DNA of 64,000 nucleotides, from the NCBI RefSeq assembly GCF_002157355.1, contig NZ_LYMK01000011.1, positions 98,286 through 162,285 on the forward strand. Reading direction: 5' to 3'. The notes under the pieces were generated by a model that worked only from the letters and a program-made list of their open reading frames with translations, did not search any database and was not told the DNA's origin. This document shows, piece by piece, positions 53,497 to 64,000 of the stretch (its first letter is position 1; each line of letters starts with the position of its first letter). This DNA comes from Variovorax sp. JS1663. GTDB taxonomy: Bacteria > Pseudomonadota > Gammaproteobacteria > Burkholderiales > Burkholderiaceae_C. Made by a program: the position numbers and the translations under genes.

Positions 53497-54409
53497 GCGC
53501 GGCGTAGTAGCCGTAGCGCCATTTCAGCTCGGGCATCTGCTCGAAGTTCATGCCCCAGATGCCGGCGAAGGCGGTGCACACCGCGAAGATGGCCGCCCAG
53601 GCGGCGAAGCGCTTGGTGACCTCGTTGTCTTCGATGGTGACCATCGAAAGGTTGACGTGGATCGCGGTGCCGATGGTGTCGCGGATGGTGTCGATGGTGT
53701 TGTTGATGCGCCCGAGATGGTCCACCACGTCGCGGAAGTACTCCTGCGAGCCGGCGCAGATCTGCGGCACCCGTCCGCCGTGCAGCTTGCCGGTGCCTTC
53801 CAGCAGGGGCGCGACCGCGTGCTTGAGCAGCGTCAGGCGCTGCTTGAGCGCGTAGAGCTGCTTGATGTTCTCACGCGCCGCGCCCTTGTCGAAGATACGC
53901 TGCTCGATGGTCTCCAGTTCGTCCTCGAAGGCATCGATGACCGGGAAGTAGCGGTCGACCACCGCGTCCATGAGCGCGTAGAGCACGAAGCCCGGTCCGC
54001 TCTTCAGGAGCTCGGGCTCGCGCTCGCAACGCTCGCGCACCTCGGTGAAGCCGTGCTCGCTGCGGTTGCGCACCGAGACCACGTAGTTGCGGCCGACGAA
54101 GACATCGAGTTCGCCTACCGTCAGCTCGGCGGCCTTGCCGTCCGGGCCGGTCTCCAGCAGGTGCATCACGACGAAGAGCGAGTCGGCGTACTCCTCCACC
54201 TTGGGGCGCTGATGGCCGTGCTGCGCATCCTCCACCGCGAGGGGGTGCAGCTCGAACTCCTGCCGCACCTCCTCCAGTTCCGCGGGCGAGGCATCGTGCA
54301 GGGCGACCCAGACGAAGCAGCCGGGCAGCGCGGCGTACTCGCTGATCCGGGCCACGGGAATGTCGGCCAGCTTGGTGCCGTTTTCGTAGACGACGCAATT
54401 GACGAGCAT
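53432..54409 (-). CDS. corA: CorA-family magnesium/divalent cation transporter
   Basis: A 325-residue pentameric channel. The large N-terminal cytoplasmic domain has long helices (DAFEDELETIEQRIF, YALKQRLTLLKHAVAPLLEG). Two C-terminal membrane helices flank the selectivity motif GIWGMNFEQMPEL (GMN, about 286-288). The second helix ends with the basic RRAGWV. It is a single-gene unit, convergent with and overlapping the GntR gene by 65 bases. Confidence 0.93.
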   Translation of the reverse strand: MLVNCVVYENGTKLADIPVARISEYAALPGCFVWVALHDASPAELEEVRQEFELHPLAVEDAQHGHQRPKVEEYADSLFVVMHLLETGPDGKAAELTVGELDVFVGRNYVVSVRNRSEHGFTEVRERCEREPELLKSGPGFVLYALMDAVVDRYFPVIDAFEDELETIEQRIFDKGAARENIKQLYALKQRLTLLKHAVAPLLEGTGKLHGGRVPQICAGSQEYFRDVVDHLGRINNTIDTIRDTIGTAIHVNLSMVTIEDNEVTKRFAAWAAIFAVCTAFAGIWGMNFEQMPELKWRYGYYAALTLIVSLCGYLYWRFRRAGWV

Positions 54410-54564
54410 GCAAGGCTGGGGACAGTGGGAAGGACGGGCATCTTGCCACGCACGGGCCCCGCAGCAAGGCCTGAAAGTCTTTACGGCGGCGCCGCGCTTT
54501 TTTACGCGCTTTTGATGCGGGCTTCCCTAGGCTCGCCTGCTCCCTCAACAGTGCACTTCACATC

Positions 54565-55386
54565 ATGCGATTTTCTCTTGCGCAACCCCTTGCCCTGCTT
54601 TCGCTGGGCGCCCTGCCCCTGCTGGCGAGCGCCCAGCTCACGGGCAATGTCGCGCTGACCACCAACTACAAGTTCCGCGGCCAGGACCAGGACGTGCTCG
54701 GCTACAACGACTTCGCCAAGACCAAGGCGCTCAAGCCCGCCATCCAGGGCGGCTTCGACTATGCCTTCGGCGAATCGGGCTTCTACATCGGCAACTGGAA
54801 CTCCAGCGTCAACTGGCTCAACGGCAACTCCATCGAGAGCGACATCTACGGCGGCTACAAGTTCAAGGCCGGCCCCTTCGACATGGACGTGGGCGCCCTG
54901 ACCTACATCTACCCGGGCAACTCCCGCGGCAACACCACCGAGCTGTACGGCGCGGCCACCTGGGCCGACGAGGCGATCGGCGCGTTCACCCTGAAGTACT
55001 CCCACACCGTCTCCAAGGACTACTTCAACTATGCGGGCAACAAGGACGGCTCGGGCCTGAAGGGGCGCAACACCGGCTACCTGAACCTGAGCTACACCAA
55101 GGAGATCGTGCCCAAGGTGACGCTGAAGGCGGCGCTGGGCTACACCCACATGAGCAGCGACATCCGCAGCCTGGGCTACCGCAACTACGTGGACTACAAC
55201 GTGGGCGCCTCCTACGACTTCGGCAACGGCCTGTCGCTGGCCGGCTCGGTGCAGGGGGCCAACAAGAAGAGCTCGTACCTGCTGGTGGCCGACCCGGGCA
55301 TCGACCTGGGCTTCGGGCCCATCGGCGAACGCACATGGTCGCCCAACAAGGCGCGATTCATCGTCACGCTGACCAAGACGCTCTGA
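54565..55386 (+). CDS. TorF-family putative outer-membrane porin
   Basis: A 273-residue protein with a signal peptide (about 1-23, ending ALPLLASAQ). It then has an alternating aromatic beta-strand pattern from LTGNVALTTNYKFRGQDQDV to a C-terminal FIVTLTKTL. The opening NVALTTNYKFRG and the GFDYAFGESGFYIGNWNSSV (span) are those of the TorF/TIGR02001 family. The transported solute is unknown. The upstream 155 bases contain T-rich segments (CGCTTTTTTACGCGCTTTT) that may form corA-side or porin regulatory signals, not resolved here. Confidence 0.88.
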   Translation: MRFSLAQPLALLSLGALPLLASAQLTGNVALTTNYKFRGQDQDVLGYNDFAKTKALKPAIQGGFDYAFGESGFYIGNWNSSVNWLNGNSIESDIYGGYKFKAGPFDMDVGALTYIYPGNSRGNTTELYGAATWADEAIGAFTLKYSHTVSKDYFNYAGNKDGSGLKGRNTGYLNLSYTKEIVPKVTLKAALGYTHMSSDIRSLGYRNYVDYNVGASYDFGNGLSLAGSVQGANKKSSYLLVADPGIDLGFGPIGERTWSPNKARFIVTLTKTL

Positions 55387-55503
55387 GCACGGCGCCGGCA
55401 GCCCTCGCGGTTGGGCGCGGCGGCCTTGCCCAATGGCGAACGGCGCGGTGCCGATGGGCCGCTATAACAGGGCGTCCTCCATCCGACCCCATCCGCACCG
55501 CCG

Positions 55504-56427
55504 ATGTCGTCCGCCTCCTCCGCCGCCTGGGCCTGGATCCCGCTCGTCCTCTGGGCGGCATTGATGCAGACGGTGCGCAACACCGCCCAGCGTTCGCTGA
55601 CCGCACAGACCGGGACGCTGGGCGCGACGCTGGTGCGCTTCCTCTACGGCCTGCCATTCGCGCTGCTGTGGCTGGCGGTGCTGCGCGCGCTGCCAGGCGA
55701 AGCCGCACCGGCGGTTCGCTTCGGCACGGCCTACTTCGGCTGGCTGCTGCTCGGCGCGATCAGCCAGATCGCGGCCACCGCCTTCCTGCTGGCGGCGATG
55801 AAGGAACGCAACTTCATCGTCGGCGTGGCCTTCTCGAAGACGGAGGTGCTGCAGGTCGTGCTGTTCGGCGTGCTGTTCCTCCATGAACTGCCGGGCACGG
55901 TGGCGATCGCGGCGATGGTCGTCGCGACGCTGGGTGTCGTGCTGCTGTCGGTGCCGCGCGGCGCCACGTCCGCCCATGCGGGTTGGAACGCGCGCGCGGC
56001 CCTGTTCGGGCTGGCCTCGGGCGCCGGCTTCGCGCTGTCCGCGATCGGCTATCGCGGCGCGGCCCTGCAGGTGCCCGCGCTGTCGCCCTGGCTGGCCGGG
56101 GCATGGGGCGTGGTGTGGGCCCAGGCCGCGCAATCGCTGCTGCTGGCCGGCTGGCTGGCACTGCGCTCGCCGGACTCGCTGCGCGCGGTCGCGCGCGCCT
56201 GGCGCATCTCGCTGGCCGCCGGGTTGGCAGGCGCGCTGGCCTCCATCGCCTGGTTCACCGCCTTCGCGCTCCACACGGCGGCCGAGGTGCGCACGCTGGG
56301 CCTGGTGGAAGTGTTCTTCAGCTACCTGGTGTCGCGCCGCCTGCTGCGCGAAGACTTGTCCCGCACGGAGAAGCTGGGGCTGGGCCTGGTGCTGGCGGGC
56401 CTGGTGGGCCTGTACCTGCAGGGCTAG
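55504..56427 (+). CDS. EamA/DMT-type membrane transporter
   Basis: A 307-residue protein with about ten hydrophobic helices in two EamA-like halves. The N-half ends near VLLSVPRGAT, and the C-half begins with RAALFGLASGAGFALSAIGYRG. The pattern EVFFSYLVSRRLLREDLSRTEKLGLGLVLAG (span near the end) is typical of drug/metabolite transporters. Substrate unknown. It stands alone between the porin and a gene-free palindromic stretch. Confidence 0.82.
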   Translation: MSSASSAAWAWIPLVLWAALMQTVRNTAQRSLTAQTGTLGATLVRFLYGLPFALLWLAVLRALPGEAAPAVRFGTAYFGWLLLGAISQIAATAFLLAAMKERNFIVGVAFSKTEVLQVVLFGVLFLHELPGTVAIAAMVVATLGVVLLSVPRGATSAHAGWNARAALFGLASGAGFALSAIGYRGAALQVPALSPWLAGAWGVVWAQAAQSLLLAGWLALRSPDSLRAVARAWRISLAAGLAGALASIAWFTAFALHTAAEVRTLGLVEVFFSYLVSRRLLREDLSRTEKLGLGLVLAGLVGLYLQG

Positions 56428-56482
56428 CTGGTGCCCGTTCCTTGTCGTAGTACTGCCCGTCGAAGCGCTTGCGGTGTGGGCG

Positions 56483-56670
56483 CGGAGGCGGGCGGTATGG
56501 GCTTGGCCGGCCGACGTCGCCGGCCGCTTCGCGGCTGCCCTGTGCTGCTCACGTCAGGCGGGGTCCGCGCGAACTCGCTTCGCTCAAACAGCGCGCGGCC
56601 CTGATCCGCCTGCCGCTGCGCTGCTCGGCGGCGCCTCAACGGCCGGCCAAGCCCATACCGCCCGCCTCCG
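56483..56670. repeat. Large palindrome 1 in the gene-free 56428-56991 region
   Basis: The outer arms 56483-56513 and 56640-56670 are perfect 31-bp inverted repeats (start CGGAGGCGGGCGGTATGGGC). The tip, 56555-56612, is itself an inverted repeat, CAGGCGG...CCGCCTG, around CTCGCTTCGCTCAAACA. No ORF with coding character covers it. Confidence 0.85.
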
Positions 56671-56765
56671 AGGACAGGATGGGGGAACACCCTCCCCTGC
56701 ACGGCTTGCTGAGCGCATGACACTTGCGCTCTTCGAGGAGGGGGACATCTCTCGCGCACCCCAAG

Positions 56766-56952
56766 CCCGGCATGCGGTGCGGGTCGGGCGATCCCCTCTG
56801 CGGCGCTGAGGAGCGCAGCTTCAGGCGGAAAAAGGGCCGCGCGTGTTTGAGCCGAAGGCGAGTTTGCGCGGACCCCGCCTGAAGCGAGCACCGCAAGGGA
56901 GTCGCGAAGCGACCGCCGCAGTGGGGTCGACCGGCCCGCACCGCATGCCGGG
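56766..56952. repeat. Large palindrome 2 in the gene-free 56428-56991 region
   Basis: The outer arms 56766-56783 and 56935-56952 are perfect 18-bp inverted repeats (CCCGGCATGCGGTGCGGG), and the arms keep pairing imperfectly inward. The tip at 56822-56881 is the reverse complement of the palindrome-1 tip with few changes, so the two units share a mobile-looking core in opposite orientation. Nothing else is recognisable in the surrounding 564 bases. Confidence 0.85.
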
Positions 56953-56991
56953 CGCCCTCCCAAGGGGCGCCAAAACACAGCAACAACAGAA

Positions 56992-57774
56992 TCACCCGTC
57001 GGGCTGCCGCTGAAGCCCCTTCAACAGCGGCCCCACGATCTCCAGCGGCAGCGGGAACACGATGGTGGAATTCTTGTCCGCCGCGATGACCGTCAGTGTC
57101 TCCAGGTAGCGCAATTGCAGGGCCTGCGGCTCGCGCCCCAGGATCCCGGCCGCCTCCGCCAGCTTGACCGCGGCCTGCAGCTCTCCTTCCGCGTGGATCA
57201 CCTTGGCACGCCGCTCGCGCTCCGCCTCGGCCTGGCGCGCGATGGCGCGCACCATGTTGTCGTTGAGGTCCACGTGCTTGATCTCGACGTTGGTGACCTT
57301 GATGCCCCAGGTATCGGTCTGCGCCTCCAGTGTCTTCTGGATGTCGAGGTTGAGCCGTTCGCGCTCGGCCAGCAGGTCGTCCAGCTCGTGCTTGCCCAGC
57401 ACCGCGCGCAGCGTCGTCTGCGCGAGCTGGCTGGTGGCTTCGTAGAACTTCTCGACCTGGATGATCGCCTTCTGCGGATCGACCACGCGGAAGTAGAGCA
57501 CCGCGTTGACCTTCACCGACACGTTGTCGCGCGTGATCACGTCCTGGCTCGGGATGTCCAGCACCATCACCCGCAGCCCCACCCGCACCATCTGCTGGAT
57601 GCCCGGGATGAGGATCACCAGCCCCGGCCCCTTCACCCTCCAGAAGCGGCCGAGCTGGAACACCACGCCGCGTTCGTACTCGCGCAGGATGCGCAGCGAG
57701 GCGGCGGCCAGCAGCACCATCAGCACCAGGCCCAGGACCGCGAGCGCGAGGCCGGCGTTGAAGAACATGCTCAC
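56992..57774 (-). CDS. Slipin (stomatin/SPFH-domain) membrane protein
   Basis: A 260-residue SPFH protein with one N-terminal membrane helix (about 7-28). The stomatin core includes [22 protein letters not shown] (span), [22 protein letters not shown] (span) and [26 protein letters not shown] (span). These proteins form oligomeric membrane microdomains. The start is a GTG overlapping the NfeD stop, with an ATG two codons on. The NfeD-slipin pair is a standard operon in which the protease cleaves the slipin C-terminus. Confidence 0.93.
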   Translation of the reverse strand: MSMFFNAGLALAVLGLVLMVLLAAASLRILREYERGVVFQLGRFWRVKGPGLVILIPGIQQMVRVGLRVMVLDIPSQDVITRDNVSVKVNAVLYFRVVDPQKAIIQVEKFYEATSQLAQTTLRAVLGKHELDDLLAERERLNLDIQKTLEAQTDTWGIKVTNVEIKHVDLNDNMVRAIARQAEAERERRAKVIHAEGELQAAVKLAEAAGILGREPQALQLRYLETLTVIAADKNSTIVFPLPLEIVGPLLKGLQRQPDG

Positions 57775-59198
57775 GCCCTCGCCGCCACCGGCTCCTGCCC
57801 CTCCGGCGCCACCTGCAGCGTCACGCCCTGCACCCCGCTGACCCGCACGCGCCGGCCGGGGTACAGGTCACCGGTGCCGGTCACGTGCCAGTAGTCGCCC
57901 TGGATCTGCGCCCAGCCCTCGCCGTCGGCGAATTCGACCAGTTCGCCCGTGGTCCCCACCAGCGTCGTGACGCCGCTGACCACCGGCTGCTTGCGCGCCC
58001 GCGCCGCCATGCCGGCCACCACGATGATGAACAGGGCCGAGAAGGCGCTGCTCAGCGCGATCACCCAGATCGGCACGCCGAAGCCCGGCGCGTCGTTGTC
58101 GATCAGCAGCACCGCGCCGAAGGCGAAGGCCGCGATGCCACCCAGCCCCAGTACCCCGAAGCTGGGCAGGAAGGCCTCCGCGATCAGGAAGGCCACGCCG
58201 AGCAGGATCAGCGCCAGCCCCGCGTAGTTGACCGGCAGCATCTGCAGCCCGAACATCGCCAGCGTCAGGCAGATCGCGCCCACCACGCCGGGCAGCACGA
58301 AGCCTGGACTGGAGAACTCGAACAGCAGGCCGTAGATCCCGACCATCAGCAGGATCAGCGCCAGGCTGGGCTCGGTGATCACCGACAGCAGGCGGCTGCG
58401 CCAGTCGGCCTCGAAGACCAGCAGCTGCGCGCGCTGCGTAGCCAGCCGCACCGTCCCGCGCTCCATCGCCACGTCGCGGCCGTTGACCTGCATGAGCAGG
58501 TCCGCCACGTCCTGCGCGACGTAGTTGACCACCCGCTTGCTCAAGGCCTCCTGCGCCGACAGGCTCACGGATTCGCGCACCGCCTGTTCCGCCCATTCGG
58601 CATTGCGGCCGCGCAGCTGCGCCAGGCTGCGGATGTAGGCCGAGGCATCGGACAGGCGCTTGGCGCTCAGCGTGTCGGCCGTCTTGTCCTCGCCCTTGCC
58701 CTCGGGCTTCGAATCCGGCCGCGCCGGGCTGGGCATGCCGATCGCCACCGGCGTCGCCGCGCCGAGGTTGGAGGCCGGCGTCATCGCCGCGATGTGGCTG
58801 GCATAGAGGATGTAGGTGCCGGCGCTGGCGGCGCGCGCGCCGCTGGGCGCCACGAAGGTCGCGACCGGCACCGGCGAGGCGAGGATGTCCTTGACGATGC
58901 TGCGCATCGAGGCGTCGAGCCCGCCGGGCGTGTCGAGCTGGAGCACCGCGAGCCGGGCTTCCTTCTTGGCGGCGAGTGCGAGGCCGCGGCGCACGTAGTC
59001 GGCGGCAGCGGGCCCGATGGCGCCGTCGACCTGCATCAGGACCACGGTGCGCGGCGCAGGAGCGGGCGGGGACTGGGACGGCGCAGAAGACACGGCTTGG
59101 GCGCTGGCTGCCGCATGAGCCAGGAGGACCAGTCCCATCAACCATGCTCTGGCGGACCCCATGCGGCGGATTCTAGGAGCGGGCGAAATGGAAGTCAT
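57771..59198 (-). CDS. NfeD-family membrane-bound serine protease (ClpP-like)
   Basis: A 475-residue long-form NfeD. It has a signal peptide (from the ATG at 59162, [21 protein letters not shown]), a ClpP-class protease domain with [13 protein letters not shown] and the nucleophile region [21 protein letters not shown], then four or five membrane helices (about 270-400). The C-terminal OB-fold domain contains [20 protein letters not shown] and [17 protein letters not shown] Pro/Ser-rich linker follows the signal. The first ATG at 59198 would add 12 residues. It is co-translated with the slipin gene. Confidence 0.92.
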   Translation of the reverse strand: MTSISPAPRIRRMGSARAWLMGLVLLAHAAASAQAVSSAPSQSPPAPAPRTVVLMQVDGAIGPAAADYVRRGLALAAKKEARLAVLQLDTPGGLDASMRSIVKDILASPVPVATFVAPSGARAASAGTYILYASHIAAMTPASNLGAATPVAIGMPSPARPDSKPEGKGEDKTADTLSAKRLSDASAYIRSLAQLRGRNAEWAEQAVRESVSLSAQEALSKRVVNYVAQDVADLLMQVNGRDVAMERGTVRLATQRAQLLVFEADWRSRLLSVITEPSLALILLMVGIYGLLFEFSSPGFVLPGVVGAICLTLAMFGLQMLPVNYAGLALILLGVAFLIAEAFLPSFGVLGLGGIAAFAFGAVLLIDNDAPGFGVPIWVIALSSAFSALFIIVVAGMAARARKQPVVSGVTTLVGTTGELVEFADGEGWAQIQGDYWHVTGTGDLYPGRRVRVSGVQGVTLQVAPEGQEPVAARA

Positions 59199-59218
59199 AC
59201 GCTCGCAAGCCCTATGTG

Positions 59219-60460
59219 CTAATCGACGAAAAGGAGCGCAGGCGATTCCAGCGAGGCCCGCACGGCCTGGATGAACTCGGCCGCGTACTGCCCGTCGACC
59301 ACGCGGTGGTCGAAGGAGGATGAGAGGTTCATCATGCTGCGGGGCAGCATCGCGCCGCCCAGCATCACCGGCCGCTGCACGATGCGGTTGACGCCCACGA
59401 TCGCCACCTCCGGCAGGTTGATGATCGGCGTGGAGGCGATGCCACCCAGCGCGCCCAGGCTGGTGAGGGTGATGGTCGAGCCGCTGAGTTCGCCGCGCGT
59501 GGCCTGACCGGCGCGGGCCGCGGCGGCCAGGCGGGCGACCTCGGCCGCCACGGCCCAGAGGTCGAGCGCCTCGGCATGGCGCAGCACCGGCACCATCAGC
59601 CCGGCGTCGGTCTGCGTGGCGATGCCCATGTGCACCGCGCCATGGCGAGTGAGCACGCCGGCCTCGTCGTCGAAGCGCGCGTTGACCTGCGGGAAGCGGG
59701 CCACCGCCTGCACCAGCGCGCGCACCAGCAGGGGCAGCAGCGTCAGGCGGGGACGGCCGTCCCCGCGGGCATTGAGCTGGGCGCGCAGGCGCTCGAGCTC
59801 GGTGACGTCCACCTCATCCACGTAGCTGAAATGCGGGATGCGGCGCGCCGACTCCTGCATGCGCTGCGCGATGCGGCGGCGCACGCCGGTGATGGGGATG
59901 GCCTCCTCGTCGTTCCGCTCGGTGCCGCGCGGCAGGCTCGGTGCGGGCTGGGGCCCGCGCGCCGCGCCCGGGTGGCGCGCCAGCCAGGCGTCGAGGTCGG
60001 CCTGCACGATGCGGCCGGCGGTGCCGCTGGGCTGCAGCTGTTGCAGGTCGATGCCGAGCTCCCACGCGCGGCGGCGCACGGCGGGCGAGGCGATGGGGCG
60101 GTCGTCGGCCCGGGGGGTTGCGGGCGTTTCGACGGGGCGCGCCGCGACCGGTGCGGGTGCCGGTGCGGACTCGCGCGCAGGCGCGGACACCGGCGCGTCG
60201 GCACGCACCTGCCCCTCCCCTTCCACCTCGATGCGGATCAGTTCCGCCCCGACCGCGATCTGCTGCCCCACCTCGCCGCCCAGCGCCAGCACCTTGCCCG
60301 CCACCGGCGATGGAATCTCCACCGTCGCCTTGTCCGTCATCACGTCGGCCAGCGGCTGGTCCTCCACCACCGGATCGCCGGGCTGTACCCGCCAGGCCAC
60401 CAGTTCCACCTCGGCGATGCCCTCGCCGATGTCCGGCACCTTGATCGCATGGACGCCCAT
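59219..60460 (-). CDS. bkdB: Branched-chain 2-oxoacid dehydrogenase E2 (dihydrolipoamide acyltransferase)
   Basis: Core acyltransferase of the branched-chain oxoacid complex. The lipoyl domain at 3-80 has the lipoylated lysine in VMTDKATVEIP (K44). An Ala/Pro linker, the E1/E3-binding domain (ASPAVRRRAWELGIDLQQL) and the catalytic domain follow. The catalytic motif is SSSFDHRVVDGQYAAEF with the active-site histidine. It is 413 residues long. The ATG immediately follows the E1-beta stop. No E3 (lpd) gene follows, so the complex must use an E3 encoded elsewhere. Confidence 0.94.
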   Translation of the reverse strand: MGVHAIKVPDIGEGIAEVELVAWRVQPGDPVVEDQPLADVMTDKATVEIPSPVAGKVLALGGEVGQQIAVGAELIRIEVEGEGQVRADAPVSAPARESAPAPAPVAARPVETPATPRADDRPIASPAVRRRAWELGIDLQQLQPSGTAGRIVQADLDAWLARHPGAARGPQPAPSLPRGTERNDEEAIPITGVRRRIAQRMQESARRIPHFSYVDEVDVTELERLRAQLNARGDGRPRLTLLPLLVRALVQAVARFPQVNARFDDEAGVLTRHGAVHMGIATQTDAGLMVPVLRHAEALDLWAVAAEVARLAAAARAGQATRGELSGSTITLTSLGALGGIASTPIINLPEVAIVGVNRIVQRPVMLGGAMLPRSMMNLSSSFDHRVVDGQYAAEFIQAVRASLESPALLFVD

Positions 60461-61479
60461 TCAGTCCTCCATCACGCGGCGGAAGGCGGCGCCCACGCGC
60501 GCCGGCCCGGGGAAGTAGGCCCACTCCTGCGCATGCGGGTACGGTGTGTCCCAGCCGGCCACGCGCTCGATCGGCGCCTCCAGGTGGTAGAAGCAATGCT
60601 CCTGCACAAGCGCCGTCAGCTCGGCGCCGAAGCCGCTGGTGCGCGTGGCCTCGTGCACGATCACGCAGCGGCCGGTCTTCTTCACCGAGGCGACCAGCGT
60701 GGGCAGGTCCAGCGGCCAGAGGCTGCGCAGGTCGATGATCTCGGCGTCGATGCCGGTCTCGCGCGCCGCCGCCTCGCACACGTAGACCATGGTGCCGTAG
60801 GCGATGGCGGTCAGCGCCGTGCCCGGCCGGAACACGGTGGCCGATTCCAGCGGCACGGTGTAGTAGCCCTCCGGCACCTCGCCCAGCGGATGCGCGGACC
60901 AGGGCACCAGGGGCCGGTCGTGGTGCCCGTCGAAGGGCCCGTTGTAGAGCCGCTTGGGCTCCAGGAAGATCACCGGGTCGTCGTTCTCGATGGAGGCGAT
61001 CAACAGGCCCTTGGCATCGCGCGGGTTCGACGGCATCACCGTGCGCAGCCCGCAGACGTGGGTGAACAGCACCTCCGGGCTCTGGCTGTGGGTCTGCCCG
61101 CCGTAGATGCCGCCGCCGCAGGGCATGCGGATGGTGATGGGCGCGGTGAAGTCGCCCGCCGAGCGGTAGCGCAGGCGCGCGGCCTCCGACACGATCTGGT
61201 CGTAGGCCGGGTAGAAGTAGTCGGCGAACTGCACCTCCACCACCGGCCTGAGGCCATAGGCGCCCATGCCGATGGCGGCGCCCACGATGCCGCCCTCGGA
61301 GATCGGCGCGTCGAACACGCGCGAGCTTCCGTACTTCGCCTGCAGGCCCTCGGTGCAGCGGAACACGCCGCCGAAGTAGCCCACGTCCTGGCCGTAGATG
61401 ACGACGTTGTCGTCGCGCTCCAGCATCAGGTCCATGGCCGAGCGCAGGGCCTGGATCATGGTCATCTGGGCCACGCGCA

Positions 61480-61480
<1 letters not shown>
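60461..61480 (-). CDS. bkdA2: Branched-chain 2-oxoacid dehydrogenase E1 component, beta subunit
   Basis: With the alpha subunit forms the thiamine-diphosphate decarboxylase of the complex. The 339-residue protein begins AQMTMIQALRSAMDLMLERD and shows GQDVGYFGGVFRCTEGLQ, EGGIVGAAIGMGAYGLRPVVE (span), and CGGGIYGGQTHSQSPE. The transketolase C-terminal domain carries DLRSLWPLDLPTL. It starts with a one-base overlap (TGATG) after the alpha subunit gene. Confidence 0.95.
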
Positions 61481-62823
<1,343 letters not shown>

Positions 62824-63813
62824 TCAGTCGATGCTGATATTGGCCGCCTTCGCCACCTCGGCCCACTTCACGCGGTTGGCGTGCACGGTGCTCTTGAACT
62901 GCGCCGCGGTCTCGACGCGCACCGTGTTGCCCTGCCCCTCGAACTTCTCGCGGATCTCGGGCTGCTCCAGCACCGCGCGGATGGCGGCGTTGAGCTTGTC
63001 GACGATGCGCGCATCGGTGCCCTTGGGCGCGAACACGCCGAACCAGATCGAGCTGTCGAAGCCCTGGGTGCCGGCGATGCCGCTGGAGGCGATGGTCGGC
63101 ACCTCTTTCACCGCGGCCACCGGCTTGGCGGTGGTCACCCCCAGCAGCCGCACCTTGCCGGCCTTGTACTGCGGCAGCACGGTCTGCACCTGGTTCATGA
63201 TGCAGCAGGTCTCGCCGCGCACCACGGAGGTGATGGCCTCCGGGCCGCCCTTGTAGGGCACGTGGACCATCTCCAGGCCCAGGCGCGAGTTGAATTCGGC
63301 GAAGGCCATGTGCGTGCCGGCGCCGTTGCCGGTGGAGGCGTAGTTGTACTTGCCGGGGTTGGCCTTCACCAGCTCGACGAACTCCTTGAGCGTCTTCACG
63401 TTGATCACGTCGGGGTTGATGGTGAGCACGTTCGAGACGTCGAGCACCGGCGCCACCGGCACGAAGTCGGCCTCCACGTCGAAGGGCAGCTTCTTGTAGA
63501 GCGCCGCGTTGCTGCCATGCGTGGCGGCGGTGCCGAAGGCCAGCGTGTAGCCGTCCGGCCTGGCACGCGCCACGTACTCGCTGGCGATGTTGCCGGCCGC
63601 CCCGGACTTGTAGTCGATCACCACCGGCTGGCCCAGCTTCTGCGAGAGCGGCTCCTGGATGGTGCGGGCCACCACGTCCACGCCCGAGCCGGCCGGGAAG
63701 CCCATGATCAGCGTAACCGGCTGCTGCGGCCAGTCGCTCTGGGCGAAAGCAAGCGGTGCAGCCAGGGCGAGGGCGGCGGCGAGGAGCGGGCGGCGGGAGA
63801 GGAAGGTGGGCAT
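62824..63813 (-). CDS. TTT-type (Bug) periplasmic substrate-binding protein
   Basis: A 329-residue receptor with a signal peptide (PTFLSRRPLLAAALALAAPLAFAQ as a span, cleavage near residue 25). The Bug signature PVTLIMGFPAGSGVDVVARTIQEPL (span) follows, with YASTGNGAGTHMAF and HVPYKGGPEAITSVV. A cysteine pair (GETCCIMNQ) is unusual in a periplasmic receptor. It lies 94 bases upstream of bkdA1 on the same strand, so it might transport a branched-chain oxoacid or other carboxylate for that complex, by inference. No TctAB genes are adjacent. Confidence 0.88.
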   Translation of the reverse strand: MPTFLSRRPLLAAALALAAPLAFAQSDWPQQPVTLIMGFPAGSGVDVVARTIQEPLSQKLGQPVVIDYKSGAAGNIASEYVARARPDGYTLAFGTAATHGSNAALYKKLPFDVEADFVPVAPVLDVSNVLTINPDVINVKTLKEFVELVKANPGKYNYASTGNGAGTHMAFAEFNSRLGLEMVHVPYKGGPEAITSVVRGETCCIMNQVQTVLPQYKAGKVRLLGVTTAKPVAAVKEVPTIASSGIAGTQGFDSSIWFGVFAPKGTDARIVDKLNAAIRAVLEQPEIREKFEGQGNTVRVETAAQFKSTVHANRVKWAEVAKAANISID

Positions 63814-63932
63814 GGCTGTGCGGACGGGGAAAAAGCGATCGCCCATTGTGGCGCGCGGCTCATGCGCGATCGCATCGAAGCTTATTCACCCACCTGCACG
63901 CCATGCTGCAGCCCCCGGCCAGCCTCTCGATA

Positions 63933-64000
63933 ATGCGACCCATGGTACGCCCCACGCAACAACTCCATCCCGCCCGCGAGCCCGCCCCCCTGCTGCCCGC
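63933..64000 (+). CDS. Possible 5' end of a gene running off the window
   Basis: An open frame from the ATG at 63933 (MRPMVRPTQQLHPAREPAPL) or 63942 continues to the edge. It is divergent from the Bug gene, as expected for a neighbouring transcription unit. Too little is visible to identify it, and it may be chance. Confidence 0.3.
   Translation, partial: MRPMVRPTQQLHPAREPAPLLP

Overview
The window is a 64-kb, very GC-rich chromosomal segment of a Betaproteobacterium, most likely a member of the Comamonadaceae (Variovorax-like). The indications are the gene order of the division cluster, a zinc-ligand-poor DksA ending in KQKMFGD, two Bug-type tripartite-tricarboxylate (TTT) binding proteins, and GC-rich hairpin repeats between genes. 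Nearly all of it is coding, with dense operons and many ATGA or GTGA stop/start overlaps. I saw no phage, transposase, CRISPR array or rRNA. One tRNA, Gly(GCC), is present.

Layout. 0-7.3 kb (+): an RNase II-type exonuclease, a TonB-like protein, aroE, mtgA, then tRNA-Gly (-), a PlsC-type acyltransferase, a CdsA-type cytidylyltransferase and ruvC. 7.3-14.7 kb: a stress-sigma-factor lipid island. An ECF sigma factor and its ChrR-type zinc anti-sigma factor (-) are flanked by two + operons, each with a CFA-synthase-family methyltransferase: methyltransferase, DUF1295, DUF2177 on the left; FAD oxidoreductase, DUF1365, methyltransferase on the right. Both operons carry the same promoter-like motif, ATCC-16 nt-CGTACA. 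14.6-34 kb (-): a complete dcw cell-wall/division cluster, mraZ rsmH ftsL ftsI murE murF mraY murD ftsW murG murC ddl ftsQ ftsA ftsZ lpxC, followed by a small membrane protein gene. 34-40 kb (-): hslVU, a STAS-domain protein, dksA with a histone-like tail, and a COG0523 GTPase. 40-45 kb (-): rlmI-like, xerC, a YdcF-like gene, a DUF484 gene and dapF.

45-56 kb is more accessory: an HCCA-isomerase-like protein and a flavoprotein that diverge from almost the same base, a Bug receptor, a degenerate histidine-kinase-like protein, an alpha/beta hydrolase, and a nucleobase-type operon (amidohydrolase, CynX-like MFS, deaminase) with a divergent GntR/FCD regulator and visible operator palindromes; then corA, a TorF-type porin and an EamA transporter. 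56.4-57.0 kb is gene-free and holds two large palindromes. 57-64 kb (-): slipin/NfeD, the bkdA1-bkdA2-bkdB branched-chain 2-oxoacid dehydrogenase genes and a second Bug receptor.

The most unusual signal is a short repeat family inserted exactly at ATGA stop/start overlaps. Two copies (murE/murF, ftsW/murG) form tiny ORFs whose start overlaps the upstream stop and whose stop overlaps the downstream start, so translational coupling is kept. Two more (sigma/chrR, FAD/DUF1365) are exactly 57 bp and fuse in frame to the downstream protein, re-creating a GTG where the old ATG would have been. A longer relative sits in frame inside mtgA.
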